Positions 1-6,207 of a DNA stretch of 9,726 bases are shown here, in pieces. The translations under genes and the position numbers were made by a program. The DNA is from Fluviibacter sp964604465. Its GTDB lineage: Bacteria; Pseudomonadota; Gammaproteobacteria; Burkholderiales; Rhodocyclaceae. The DNA lies in the NCBI GenBank assembly GCA_964604465.1, contig CAZRYZ010000052.1:1-9726 (forward strand). Reading direction: 5' to 3'. Numbering within the stretch: position 1 is the first letter of the stretch; the number at the start of each line of letters is the position of its first letter. A model generated the notes under the pieces. That model ran no database searches, was not told where the DNA came from, and saw only the letters and a program-made list of their open reading frames with translations.

Positions 1-302
1 CCGGCCGGCGCCGTCATCCGTAGGTGTCCGCTGACCTGCACACTGCCTTTGGATGCAGCCGCTTCTGCTCCGGCCAGATCGTTCAGGATGCGGACGCAGT
101 CCTCCAGATAGTTCTGGCCGGCTTCGGTAAACGAAATACGTCGGGTGGTTCGGTGGACTAATTGGGATCCAAGTCGTTCTTCCAGGGCATCCAGTCGGCG
201 CGCCATGATCGCCGGCGTCACCCCTTCTACCCGGGCTGCGGCTGAAAGTGAGCCATGCGTTGCCACCAGGACCAATGCCTGCATTTCCTTGAAAGGGTTC
301 AT
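1..302 (-). CDS. LysR-family transcriptional regulator, N-terminal part (runs off left edge)
   Basis: Reading the minus strand from the ATG at 302 gives 100 codons beginning MNPFKEMQALVLVATHGSLS, open to the window edge. Residues about 5-62 form the LysR winged helix-turn-helix: an aromatic-poor first helix, GSLSAAARVEGVTPAIMARR as the helix-turn-helix, then LDALEERLG and the wing with HRTTRRISFTEAG. About 200 more residues (the effector-binding domain) would be expected beyond the edge. The start follows a purine-rich GGGGA a few bases upstream; the nearby ATG at 307 reads into a stop after two codons. It is divergent from aceB with a 133-base gap, the classic LysR arrangement, so control of aceB and of itself is likely but not shown. 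The ligand is unknown. Confidence 0.85.
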   Translation of the reverse strand, partial: MNPFKEMQALVLVATHGSLSAAARVEGVTPAIMARRLDALEERLGSQLVHRTTRRISFTEAGQNYLEDCVRILNDLAGAEAAASKGSVQVSGHLRMTAPA

Positions 303-319
303 CTCATTCCCCTATTTAT

Positions 320-334
320 TACTTAATGTATAAG
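320..334. promoter_or_regulatory. Candidate LysR-type binding site in the lysR-aceB intergenic region
   Basis: Two overlapping short inverted repeats lie here: TAC-N5-GTA at 320-330 and CTTA-N5-TAAG at 322-334. The stretch TACTTAATGTATA fits the loose T-N11-A pattern that LysR proteins favour. It lies 18 bases upstream of the lysR start, where autoregulation would be expected. The pattern is short and the region is AT-rich, so chance is a real alternative. Confidence 0.25.
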
Positions 335-357
335 AAGAGCGGATATTTTTACATCTT

Positions 358-384
358 TTGTTTCGATTTGCACCGCAATAAAAT
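358..384 (+). promoter_or_regulatory. Candidate aceB promoter
   Basis: A TTGTTT hexamer (358-363) and a TAAAAT hexamer (379-384) are 15 bases apart, shorter than the ideal 17, in the AT-rich gap before aceB. TTGC-N3-GCAA (368-378), a small inverted repeat, lies in the spacer and could be an activator or repressor site. A 9-bp direct repeat ATATTTTTA (343-351 and 399-407) brackets the element. The predicted transcript would have a leader of about 45 bases. This is pattern matching by eye only. Confidence 0.3.
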
Positions 385-435
385 ACACGCCAAGCCAAAT
401 ATTTTTATTTCTTTCTCATTCACCGGAGTTCCATC

Positions 436-2034
436 ATGAGCCTCAAACTGCCTGCCGGCGTTCAGATCACCGGCCCAATCAATGCCCGTTACGAAGAAAT
501 CCTGACTCCGGAAGCGCTCGAGTTCGTGGCCAAGCTGCACCGTGCTTTTGAACCGCGTCGCCAGGAGCTCCTGAAGGCCCGTATCGAACGCCAGGCCCGT
601 ATCGATGCCGGTGAAATGCCAGACTTCCTGCCGGAGACCAAGCACATCCGCGAAGGCGACTGGAAGATCGCCCCGCTGCCGAAGGCACTGGAGCGTCGCC
701 GCACCGAAATCACCGGCCCGGTTGAAGCCAAGATGATCATCAACGCCTACAACTCCGGCGCTGATTCGTACATGACCGACTTTGAAGATTCGAACAGCCC
801 GAACTGGGAAAACCAGATCCAGGGTCAGATCAATCTGTACGATGCGATCCGTCGCCAACTCTCGTTCAAAAACGAGGCCGGCAAGGAATACAAGCTGAAC
901 GACAAGATCGCCACCCTCCAGATCCGTCCGCGCGGCTGGCACCTGGATGAAAAGCATGTTCTGATCGACGGTCAGCGCGTTTCCGGCGGCATCTTCGATT
1001 TCGGCCTGGTGTTCTTCCACAACGCCAAGGAACAGATCGCCCGCGGCGCCGGCCCGTTCTACTACCTGCCGAAGATGGAAAGCCATCTGGAAGCACGTCT
1101 GTGGAACGACATCTTCGTCATGGCCCAGAACGAAATCGGTCTGCCACAAGGCACGATCAAAGCCACGGTGCTGGTCGAAACCATTCTCGCCACCTTTGAA
1201 ATGGAAGAAATCCTTTACGAACTGCGCGAGCACTCGGCTGGCCTGAACGCTGGCCGCTGGGATTACATTTTCAGCTGCATCAAGAAATTCAAAAAGAACA
1301 AGGATTTCTGCCTGGCTCAGCGCGGTGCCATCACGATGGAAGTGCCGTTCATGCGCTCGTATGCCCTGGCGCTGGTCAAGGCCTGCCACAAGCGTGGCGC
1401 ACCGGCCATGGGTGGCATGTCGGCCCTGATCCCGATCAAGAACGATCCGGTCGCTAACGAAAAGGCGCTGGCCGGAATCCGCCACGACAAGACCCGCGAC
1501 GCCAATGATGGCTTCGATGGCGGCTGGGTGGCTCACCCGGGGCTGGTGGCAATTGCTGCGGAAGAATTCCAGAAGGTGCTGGGTGACCGCCCGAACCAGT
1601 GGGACAAGCAGCGCACCGAAGAATTCGGTGCCAAGGACTGGCTGAACTTCCAACCGGAACAGCCGATCACCGAAGCCGGCCTGCGCAACAACATCAACGT
1701 GGGCATCCACTACTTGGGTAGCTGGCTGGCCGGCAACGGTTGCGTGCCCATCCACAACCTGATGGAAGATGCGGCCACCGCCGAGATCTCGCGTTCGCAA
1801 GTCTGGCAGTGGGTTGTATCGCCGAAGGGTATTCTGGACGACGGCCGTAAGGTCACCGTCGAGATGGTGCGTGGCATGATCGGTGAGGAACTGGCCAAGG
1901 TCAAAGCCACCGTCAGCGCCCAGGGCGAAGATACGGCAACGTACGATCAAGCCGCTGTAATTTTCGACAAGATGTCACTGACCCCGGAATATCCGGAGTT
2001 CCTGACCCTGCCGTTATACGAAGCCATGGCCTAA
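436..2034 (+). CDS. aceB: Malate synthase A
   Basis: Condenses glyoxylate with acetyl-CoA to malate, the second step of the cytosolic glyoxylate shunt. The 532-residue length matches A-type malate synthases (the G type is about 720). The family signature is complete at 264-279, from REH through GLNAGRWDYIF. Other active-site elements are visible: R164-P-R166-GWH (glyoxylate/acetyl-CoA site), E248 and D276 as likely magnesium ligands, and D445 in NLMEDAATAEISR as the likely catalytic base. The ATG is preceded by GGAG with 7 bases of spacing. No isocitrate lyase gene lies in the window, so this is not an aceBA operon like that of enteric bacteria. A divergent LysR gene upstream and an IclR-family gene 2 kb downstream are both candidate controllers; IclR controls aceBAK in E. 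coli. A hairpin follows the stop. Confidence 0.97.
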   Translation: MSLKLPAGVQITGPINARYEEILTPEALEFVAKLHRAFEPRRQELLKARIERQARIDAGEMPDFLPETKHIREGDWKIAPLPKALERRRTEITGPVEAKMIINAYNSGADSYMTDFEDSNSPNWENQIQGQINLYDAIRRQLSFKNEAGKEYKLNDKIATLQIRPRGWHLDEKHVLIDGQRVSGGIFDFGLVFFHNAKEQIARGAGPFYYLPKMESHLEARLWNDIFVMAQNEIGLPQGTIKATVLVETILATFEMEEILYELREHSAGLNAGRWDYIFSCIKKFKKNKDFCLAQRGAITMEVPFMRSYALALVKACHKRGAPAMGGMSALIPIKNDPVANEKALAGIRHDKTRDANDGFDGGWVAHPGLVAIAAEEFQKVLGDRPNQWDKQRTEEFGAKDWLNFQPEQPITEAGLRNNINVGIHYLGSWLAGNGCVPIHNLMEDAATAEISRSQVWQWVVSPKGILDDGRKVTVEMVRGMIGEELAKVKATVSAQGEDTATYDQAAVIFDKMSLTPEYPEFLTLPLYEAMA

Positions 2035-2054
2035 ATCGGCATCGCTTCAACCAA

Positions 2055-2083
2055 GACGGCACCTGCGGGTGCCGTCCTCATTT
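2055..2083 (+). terminator. Hairpin terminator after aceB
   Basis: A perfect 9-bp stem, GACGGCACC at 2055-2063 and GGTGCCGTC at 2068-2076, closes a TGCG tetraloop 20 bases past the aceB stop. The GC-rich stem is strong but the following CTCATTT is only a weak T-tract, so termination may be partial. If so, some transcripts would read into lrgAB, which has no obvious promoter of its own in the 61-base gap. Confidence 0.6.
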
Positions 2084-2095
2084 GAGGGCATCATC

Positions 2096-2473
2096 ATGAT
2101 GGCATCACTCACCTGGCTGCTTCTGTATCAACTTGCAGGAGAAATCCTGGCCCGTGTCTTGTCGCTACCTGTACCCGGCCCGGTGATCGGCATGGGGTTG
2201 CTCTTTGCCACACTGGTCATCCGTGGCCGAGCTGGCAAACCAGTGCCTGAGACGCTACAACATACCGCCAACACCCTGCTCCAACATCTCTCCCTCCTAT
2301 TCGTGCCGGCGGGGACGGGGGTCATGATCTATCTGCAATTGATCGCCGAGGAGTGGCTGCCGATCACCGCAGCACTCATTCTCAGTACGCTTGCCGGCCT
2401 TGCCGTGACGGCACTGATACTCCGGGCCACCTTGCGCTTCAGCGACAACCGGGAGGGTACTCATCATGCCTGA
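2096..2473 (+). CDS. lrgA: LrgA/CidA-family holin-like membrane protein
   Basis: A small inner-membrane protein of 125 residues with about four hydrophobic segments (roughly 5-22, 28-43, 60-84, 92-113). Family hallmarks are LPVPGPVIGM at 24-33 and LFVPAGTGVM at 68-77. I chose ATG 2096 because GAGGG at 2084-2088 sits 7 bases before it. An in-frame GTG at 2069 would extend the protein by 9 residues but lies inside the terminator stem and is unlikely. Its stop overlaps the start of lrgB by 8 bases, so the two are translationally coupled. LrgA/CidA proteins were first described as holin/antiholin-like regulators of murein hydrolase activity and lysis; homologues such as B. subtilis PftAB (YsbAB) are pyruvate transporters, and plant PLGG1 (an LrgAB fusion) carries glycolate/glycerate. 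The position behind malate synthase favours a carboxylate role (inference). Confidence 0.88.
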   Translation: MMASLTWLLLYQLAGEILARVLSLPVPGPVIGMGLLFATLVIRGRAGKPVPETLQHTANTLLQHLSLLFVPAGTGVMIYLQLIAEEWLPITAALILSTLAGLAVTALILRATLRFSDNREGTHHA

Positions 2474-3197
2474 GCGCCTCAATCAGACCTGGGTCTACCT
2501 CTCGGCCTCGCCGCTCTTCTGGCTGGCGATGACGCTGGTCGCCTACCAGATCGCCTTTCTGTTCTATCGCCGATGCGGCCAACGGCCATTCGCTAACCCG
2601 GTGCTCATCGCCATCATCCTGCTGGTTGCTCTACTCACAATCACCGATACCCCCTACACGCAATACTTCGAGGGCGCGCAGTTTGTCCACTTCCTCCTGG
2701 GGCCGGCAACGGTTGCGCTGGCGATCCCCTTGTACGGCCAGACTCAGCGCCTGATGCGCATGGCAGGCCCTCTAGCCATCGCGCTACTTGGCGGTTCATT
2801 GACAGCCATGCTCAGCGCGGTGTTCGTCGGTCACTGGCTGGGCGGTAGCCTGCCCACTCTGCTGTCCCTCGCACCCAAATCGGTCACCACGCCCATTGCC
2901 ATGGGCATCGCCGAACAGATTGGCGGCCATCCGTCTCTGGCCGCTGTCATGGTCATCCTTACGGGGATTGTTGGCGCGGTCATGGCGCAAACGCTCTACC
3001 GATGGCTAGGCGTCCGCGATGATGCTGTGGCCGGCTTTGCCCTCGGCGTTGCCGCCCATGGCATCGGTACTGCCCGTGCCTTTCAGCTCAATCAAACGAT
3101 GGGCGCCTTTGCGGCTCTGGGAATGGGTTTGAATGGACTACTCACGGCCATCGCGCTGCCCGGTCTCGTCAGTCTCATCAAGCCCTGGTTGCAATAA
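2466..3197 (+). CDS. lrgB: LrgB/CidB-family membrane protein
   Basis: A 243-residue polytopic inner-membrane protein, the usual partner of LrgA. Family motifs are visible in order: ANPVL (43-47), HFLLGPATVALAIPLY (75-90), APKSVTTPIAMGIAEQIGG (136-154) and GVAAHGIGTARA (194-205). Length is normal for the family (about 230-240). The ATG overlaps the lrgA stop by 8 bases and has GGGAGGG at 2451-2457, 8 bases upstream, inside the lrgA coding sequence. The pair probably acts as one membrane unit in small-carboxylate movement or murein-hydrolase control; the sequence alone does not decide which. The stop lies only 17 bases from that of the convergent ALDH-like gene, and I see no terminator in the gap. 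Confidence 0.9.
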   Translation: MPERLNQTWVYLSASPLFWLAMTLVAYQIAFLFYRRCGQRPFANPVLIAIILLVALLTITDTPYTQYFEGAQFVHFLLGPATVALAIPLYGQTQRLMRMAGPLAIALLGGSLTAMLSAVFVGHWLGGSLPTLLSLAPKSVTTPIAMGIAEQIGGHPSLAAVMVILTGIVGAVMAQTLYRWLGVRDDAVAGFALGVAAHGIGTARAFQLNQTMGAFAALGMGLNGLLTAIALPGLVSLIKPWLQ

Positions 3198-3214
3198 GAC
3201 CCGATAATGCCCGC

Positions 3215-3949
3215 TCAAGCCAACACGCGCTCACAGGGCACTGGCCAGTTCATTGCCGCGGTCTGCCAACGCTGCGCCCAGGCGCTGGGACCAAACACAC
3301 GCACCTGCCGGATACCGGCTTCAGCCACCAGACCCGACGCCACGGTATCGTCCACGTAAATCACATTAAACAACCCATCCGGCAGGCCGCATTGACCACA
3401 CAACTCGGCCAGCGCCAGTGCGCAGGAGGGCGCATCGGGAGATGGCACCAGGGTCGCCGCGCCGCCGCGCTGAATAACGGGCAACACCAGTGAAACTGCT
3501 GCTGAGAGCGGCATACCCGGCCCGGCGAGCGCTAGCGTCGAATAACCCGAACCTGAGGACGTACGCACCTCGCCGATCAGCGGTTCGGCTACCAAGGCCT
3601 CGACCGCGGCAATGGCATGGGCCACATCGGCTTTGCCCGCATCCAGGTGGGTATGGCTTTCCACGGCCGATAGGCCAGCGAAGTGTGCCTCCAGCTCTTG
3701 CAGCGCGAGCACCAGCTCCTTGAGAAATCCGGACATCGCTGCCGGCAGTAATCCGGCCGCCTGATTGGCATAAGCAACCGCCGTTGCCGCCAGCGCCTGA
3801 TCCACCATCGGGACGCGACGGATCAAACGCTGCGTTGCCGATTCGCGGATCTCATGAAACACGGGCGCCATCGTCAGTACTGGCCGCCCATTGATCCAGA
3901 GCGGTATGGCCGGCGCTTCGCGCGGCGGAAGGGTGCAACATCCAGTCAT
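3215..3949 (-). CDS. Truncated aldehyde-dehydrogenase-like protein lacking the catalytic domain
   Basis: A 244-residue protein that follows the N-terminal half of the ALDH fold: PLWINGRPV (16-24) matches the usual opening strand, residues 50-120 the helical region, and 138-222 the NAD-binding Rossmann part (LALAGPGMPLSAAV, LPVIQRGGAATLVPSPDAP, CGLPDGLFNVI, VRVFGPS). It ends where ALDHs have the E-L-G-G motif, so the catalytic Glu and Cys are absent; normal ALDHs are about 480-520 residues. Within what remains, the PWNFP Asn corresponds to G145, the cofactor-binding KPS Lys to V168, and FTGS reads FGPS (219-222). I infer a non-catalytic relic or pseudoenzyme. ATG 3949 is chosen because it has GAGA a short distance upstream; an upstream extension to 4051 would overlap the operator-like palindrome. 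It is divergent from the IclR gene, which may control it. An intact frame argues against fresh decay. The ALDH assignment is by eye. Confidence 0.6.
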   Translation of the reverse strand: MTGCCTLPPREAPAIPLWINGRPVLTMAPVFHEIRESATQRLIRRVPMVDQALAATAVAYANQAAGLLPAAMSGFLKELVLALQELEAHFAGLSAVESHTHLDAGKADVAHAIAAVEALVAEPLIGEVRTSSGSGYSTLALAGPGMPLSAAVSLVLPVIQRGGAATLVPSPDAPSCALALAELCGQCGLPDGLFNVIYVDDTVASGLVAEAGIRQVRVFGPSAWAQRWQTAAMNWPVPCERVLA

Positions 3950-3997
3950 GATTCGGTCTCTTTTTGATTCTGTTCGTTTGGTTGCACATTCGTCTGG

Positions 3998-4016
3998 TAT
4001 TTCACATAGTAAAATA
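3998..4016. promoter_or_regulatory. Candidate IclR-family operator between the divergent ALDH-like and iclR genes
   Basis: TATTTCACATAGTAAAATA is an inverted repeat with 8-base arms (7 of 8 positions match) around an ATA centre. It sits 48 bases before the ALDH-like start and 85 bases before the IclR start. IclR-family proteins bind short palindromes in such divergent gaps, often blocking their own promoter. The right arm overlaps TAAAAT (4010-4015), a possible -10 for iclR, and TTGCAC lies at 3982-3987. A second inverted repeat, TGCGG-N10-CCGCA, lies at 4031-4050. Confidence 0.45.
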
Positions 4017-4101
4017 TCAGCCACACGCCATGCGGTGTATTTTATCCGCACTGTGCCACCCTAGCCCACCCTGGCTCATCCCAAACGACCCATCCCGCCT
4101 G

Positions 4102-4908
4102 ATGACTAAACCCAGCACCACACCGACCTACAAGAATCCGGGCCAATCTAGCCCGACCGGGGTGCAGGTCTTTGATCGGGCAGATGGTCTTCTGGCCATT
4201 CTTGCCGCACAACACAGCCCGGTCAACCTCAAGGCCCTAGCGAATGAGTCGGGTCTGCATGTCTCGACCGTGCACCGGATTCTGGGGGCTCTTGCCGCCA
4301 TTGGTCTGGTCGAGCACCAGCCTGGCGGCCTCTACCGATTGGGACTACGCTGGCTGGAATATGGCAACCTGGTACGCGAACGACTGGAAGTCCGTGATAT
4401 CGCCCGCCCCTTTATCGAGGCCCTGCATAACCGTATCGGCGAGCCGGTCAATCTGGCGATTCGTGACGGGGACGACATCATCTACCTGGATCGCGCCTCA
4501 GCCAATGCCTCACGAATCCGTGTTTTCTACCGGGTCGGTTCACGCGCCCCTCTGCACCTCACCTCGCTGGGCAAGCTCTTTCTCGCCAGCGACAACCCCG
4601 ATGCCGTCACTGCTTACGCAACACGAACGGGACTACCGGGCAATACGACGCATTCACTCACACGTCTGCCTGCGCTCAACAAGGCCCTTAAAGAGGTTCA
4701 AAGCGCAGGGGTGGCCTTCGACAACGAAGAAGCGGAGCTGGGTTTACGCTGTGTTGCGGCGCCCGTCCAAGATGATCAGGGCAAGCTGGTCGCCGCCATT
4801 TCGGTCTCATCTCCCGCTGAACGCTTTGGCGAACATGAAACAGACTGGGTGCCCGCACTGCAGGATTGCGCCCGCGCGGTATCCCGTGCACTTGGCGCCA
4901 AAATCTAG
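4102..4908 (+). CDS. IclR-family transcriptional regulator
   Basis: A 268-residue cytosolic DNA-binding protein of normal family length. Residues about 22-83 form the winged helix-turn-helix, with the recognition region around LANESGLHVSTVHRILGAL and the wing around GGLYRLG. Residues about 95-265 are the effector domain, with hallmarks GEPVNLAIRDGDDIIYLDR, VGSRAPLHLTSLGKLFLA and GLRCVAAPVQDDQGKLVAAISV. ATG 4102 places the usual short tail before the helix-turn-helix but has no clear ribosome-binding site; an in-frame ATG at 4030 would add 24 residues and also lacks one. The divergent ALDH-like gene and the palindrome at 3998-4016 are probable targets. A link to aceB 2 kb upstream is possible because E. 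coli IclR controls the glyoxylate shunt, but the aceB promoter has no clear copy of the palindrome, so I do not assign the iclR symbol. Confidence 0.9.
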   Translation: MTKPSTTPTYKNPGQSSPTGVQVFDRADGLLAILAAQHSPVNLKALANESGLHVSTVHRILGALAAIGLVEHQPGGLYRLGLRWLEYGNLVRERLEVRDIARPFIEALHNRIGEPVNLAIRDGDDIIYLDRASANASRIRVFYRVGSRAPLHLTSLGKLFLASDNPDAVTAYATRTGLPGNTTHSLTRLPALNKALKEVQSAGVAFDNEEAELGLRCVAAPVQDDQGKLVAAISVSSPAERFGEHETDWVPALQDCARAVSRALGAKI

Positions 4909-4937
4909 ATCTTCGATGCGTCAGACGATTCGCTGAC

Positions 4938-6041
4938 TTAGCTCTTGGTAGCTTCCGCCCACTTTTTCAGGCGGTTCGCATCACCCACGCGCGTCATGGA
5001 GCCTTCCGAATCGAGCAACACAAAGACCATCGGACGATTATTCACCTTGGCCTGCATCACGAGGCACTTGCCGGCTTCACGAATGAACCCGGTCTTGGTC
5101 ACACCAATCTCCCAGCTGTCTGAGCGGACCAGCGGATTCGTATTACGGTACTCCTGCATACGACCGCGCACATCAAAGCGCGCCTCACTGGTGGTCGAAG
5201 CTTCACGAATTGCCGCATAGCGCGATGCAGCGGCAACCATCTTGGCCAGATCATTGGCCGTCGATACATTCGAAGCGCTCAAGCCCGTCGGATCCGTAAA
5301 GCGGGAATGGGTCATCCCCAGTTCCTGCGCCTTACGGTTCATGGCCGCCACAAAGGCAGGAATGCCACCAGGATAGTTTCGACCCAGTGCATGGGCCGCC
5401 CGGTTCTCCGATGACATCAACGCCAGCAGCAAGGCTTCCTGGCGCGACAGCTGGGTGCCGACGGCCAGCCGCGAACGGCTGCCCTTAATGGTATCCACAT
5501 CGTCATCGGTAATGACAAATTCTTCATTCATGGGCAGGTGCGCATCCAGCATCACCATCGCCGTCATCAACTTGGTAATCGAGGCGATGGGTACCACCTG
5601 TGTCGCGTTCTTCTGATACACCGATTCGCCATTCTGCATATCGAGCAGCAACGCCGAGTGCGAATGCAGACCGGGAGAGCTGCCTACCGGACCGTTCCAC
5701 TCACCCCAGTGATCCGGCGCGTTGTCCCGGCGCTTCTTGCTAGCCAACAGACGACTCTGCTTCTTGGAGGTGGCTGACACCACCTTTTCCTTCGCAGCCT
5801 TCTGGGAAGCCACGCTGTTCGGGGTTGCTTTTAGCGCCTGTGACTTGACGGGCTTAGGCTGACGCGCGGTCTTTTTGGTGCTGCCGGATTTGGCAGATTT
5901 GCTAGCGGTGGTCTTACTCGTCTTGGCATTCTTGCTGGCAGAACTATCCGTGTTTGCCGCCTGCACAGGGAGCGCCACCAGGCCGCCCGCCAACAGAACC
6001 GACACCAGCTTTGAAATCAAGGGACGCTTGAATGACCGCAT
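4938..6041 (-). CDS. pbpG: PBP7-type D-alanyl-D-alanine endopeptidase (low-molecular-weight penicillin-binding protein)
   Basis: A periplasmic serine peptidase of 367 residues that trims peptidoglycan cross-links. A signal peptide is clear: basic start MRSFKRPLISK, hydrophobic core 12-25, cleavage probably after VQA at 28. Residues about 30-110 are a low-complexity basic linker rich in Lys, Ser, Ala and Thr. The catalytic domain carries all three serine-transpeptidase-fold motifs: S154-ITK157 (nucleophile), S211-EN213 and K316-TG318. The single domain with no long C-terminal anchor region, and the sequence SSENRAAHALGR, fit PBP7/PbpG rather than PBP5/6. ATG 6041 is used because the signal peptide starts there; an upstream TTG at 6074 would fall inside a leader hairpin and add 11 residues. 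It converges on iclR with 29 bases between stops. Upstream is a good sigma70 promoter, so it is probably transcribed alone. Confidence 0.92.
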   Translation of the reverse strand: MRSFKRPLISKLVSVLLAGGLVALPVQAANTDSSASKNAKTSKTTASKSAKSGSTKKTARQPKPVKSQALKATPNSVASQKAAKEKVVSATSKKQSRLLASKKRRDNAPDHWGEWNGPVGSSPGLHSHSALLLDMQNGESVYQKNATQVVPIASITKLMTAMVMLDAHLPMNEEFVITDDDVDTIKGSRSRLAVGTQLSRQEALLLALMSSENRAAHALGRNYPGGIPAFVAAMNRKAQELGMTHSRFTDPTGLSASNVSTANDLAKMVAAASRYAAIREASTTSEARFDVRGRMQEYRNTNPLVRSDSWEIGVTKTGFIREAGKCLVMQAKVNNRPMVFVLLDSEGSMTRVGDANRLKKWAEATKS

Positions 6042-6059
6042 ACGCACACCACCACGTGG

Positions 6060-6085
6060 GGTTTTATCCGCCAAGGGCTAAAACC
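6060..6085 (-). promoter_or_regulatory. Leader hairpin upstream of pbpG
   Basis: In the transcript, GGTTTTA and TAAAACC pair perfectly (7 bp) around a 12-base loop that can itself pair GCC with GGC. It lies in the predicted 5' untranslated region, ending 18 bases before the ATG and just upstream of the GGTGGTG that would serve as ribosome-binding site. It overlaps a 10-bp palindrome AAACCGGTTT (6081-6090). It may affect mRNA stability or translation; there is no T-tract, so it is not an intrinsic terminator. Confidence 0.45.
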
Positions 6086-6104
6086 GGTTTGAGACAATGT
6101 CTGT

Positions 6105-6132
6105 ATTCTAGCGCAAAGCGCCCCGATTTCAA
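6105..6132 (-). promoter_or_regulatory. Sigma70-type promoter of pbpG
   Basis: On the minus strand, TTGAAA (6132-6127) and TAGAAT (6110-6105) are separated by 16 bases, a good match to the housekeeping consensus. Transcription would start near 6098, giving a leader of about 57 bases to ATG 6041. The spacer contains GCGC-AAA-GCGC (6111-6121), a perfect short inverted repeat that a regulator could use. Confidence 0.6.
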
Positions 6133-6151
6133 GCCCTTGGATAAGCAAAAT

Positions 6152-6173
6152 CTATTCTGAAATAACAGGATAG
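6152..6173 (-). terminator. Possible weak terminator after maeB
   Basis: CTATCCTG and CAGAATAG on the minus strand form an 8-position stem with one mismatch around TTATTT, followed by ATTTTGCTT, 34 bases past the maeB stop. The stem is AT-rich and imperfect, so strength is doubtful. On the other strand all eight pairs form if one G-U is allowed. Confidence 0.35.
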
Positions 6174-6207
6174 GCTCACTTCCTTAAGCAGAGGCTCAGC
6201 TGCCGCG

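Noticed and set aside
349..1950. Open frame of 533 codons antisense to aceB
   Set aside because: The opposite strand encodes malate synthase with all motifs. The antisense frame has no recognisable domain and is a by-product of codon bias in a GC-rich gene.
2069..2095. Longer lrgA starting at GTG 2069
   Set aside because: The GTG lies within the terminator stem and has no ribosome-binding site; ATG 2096 has GAGGG at correct spacing and starts at the usual family position.
4244..4936. Second long forward frame inside iclR (230 codons)
   Set aside because: It overlaps the IclR coding region in another frame, is rich in Ser, Pro, Trp and Arg typical of out-of-frame reading, and shows no family motif.
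4909..4937. Bidirectional terminator between iclR and pbpG
   Set aside because: GTCAG and CTGAC can pair across 4924-4938, but the stem is only about 5 bp with no T-tract on either side.
6042..6074. Longer pbpG starting at TTG 6074
   Set aside because: The extension precedes a normal signal peptide, begins inside a leader hairpin and lacks a ribosome-binding site.
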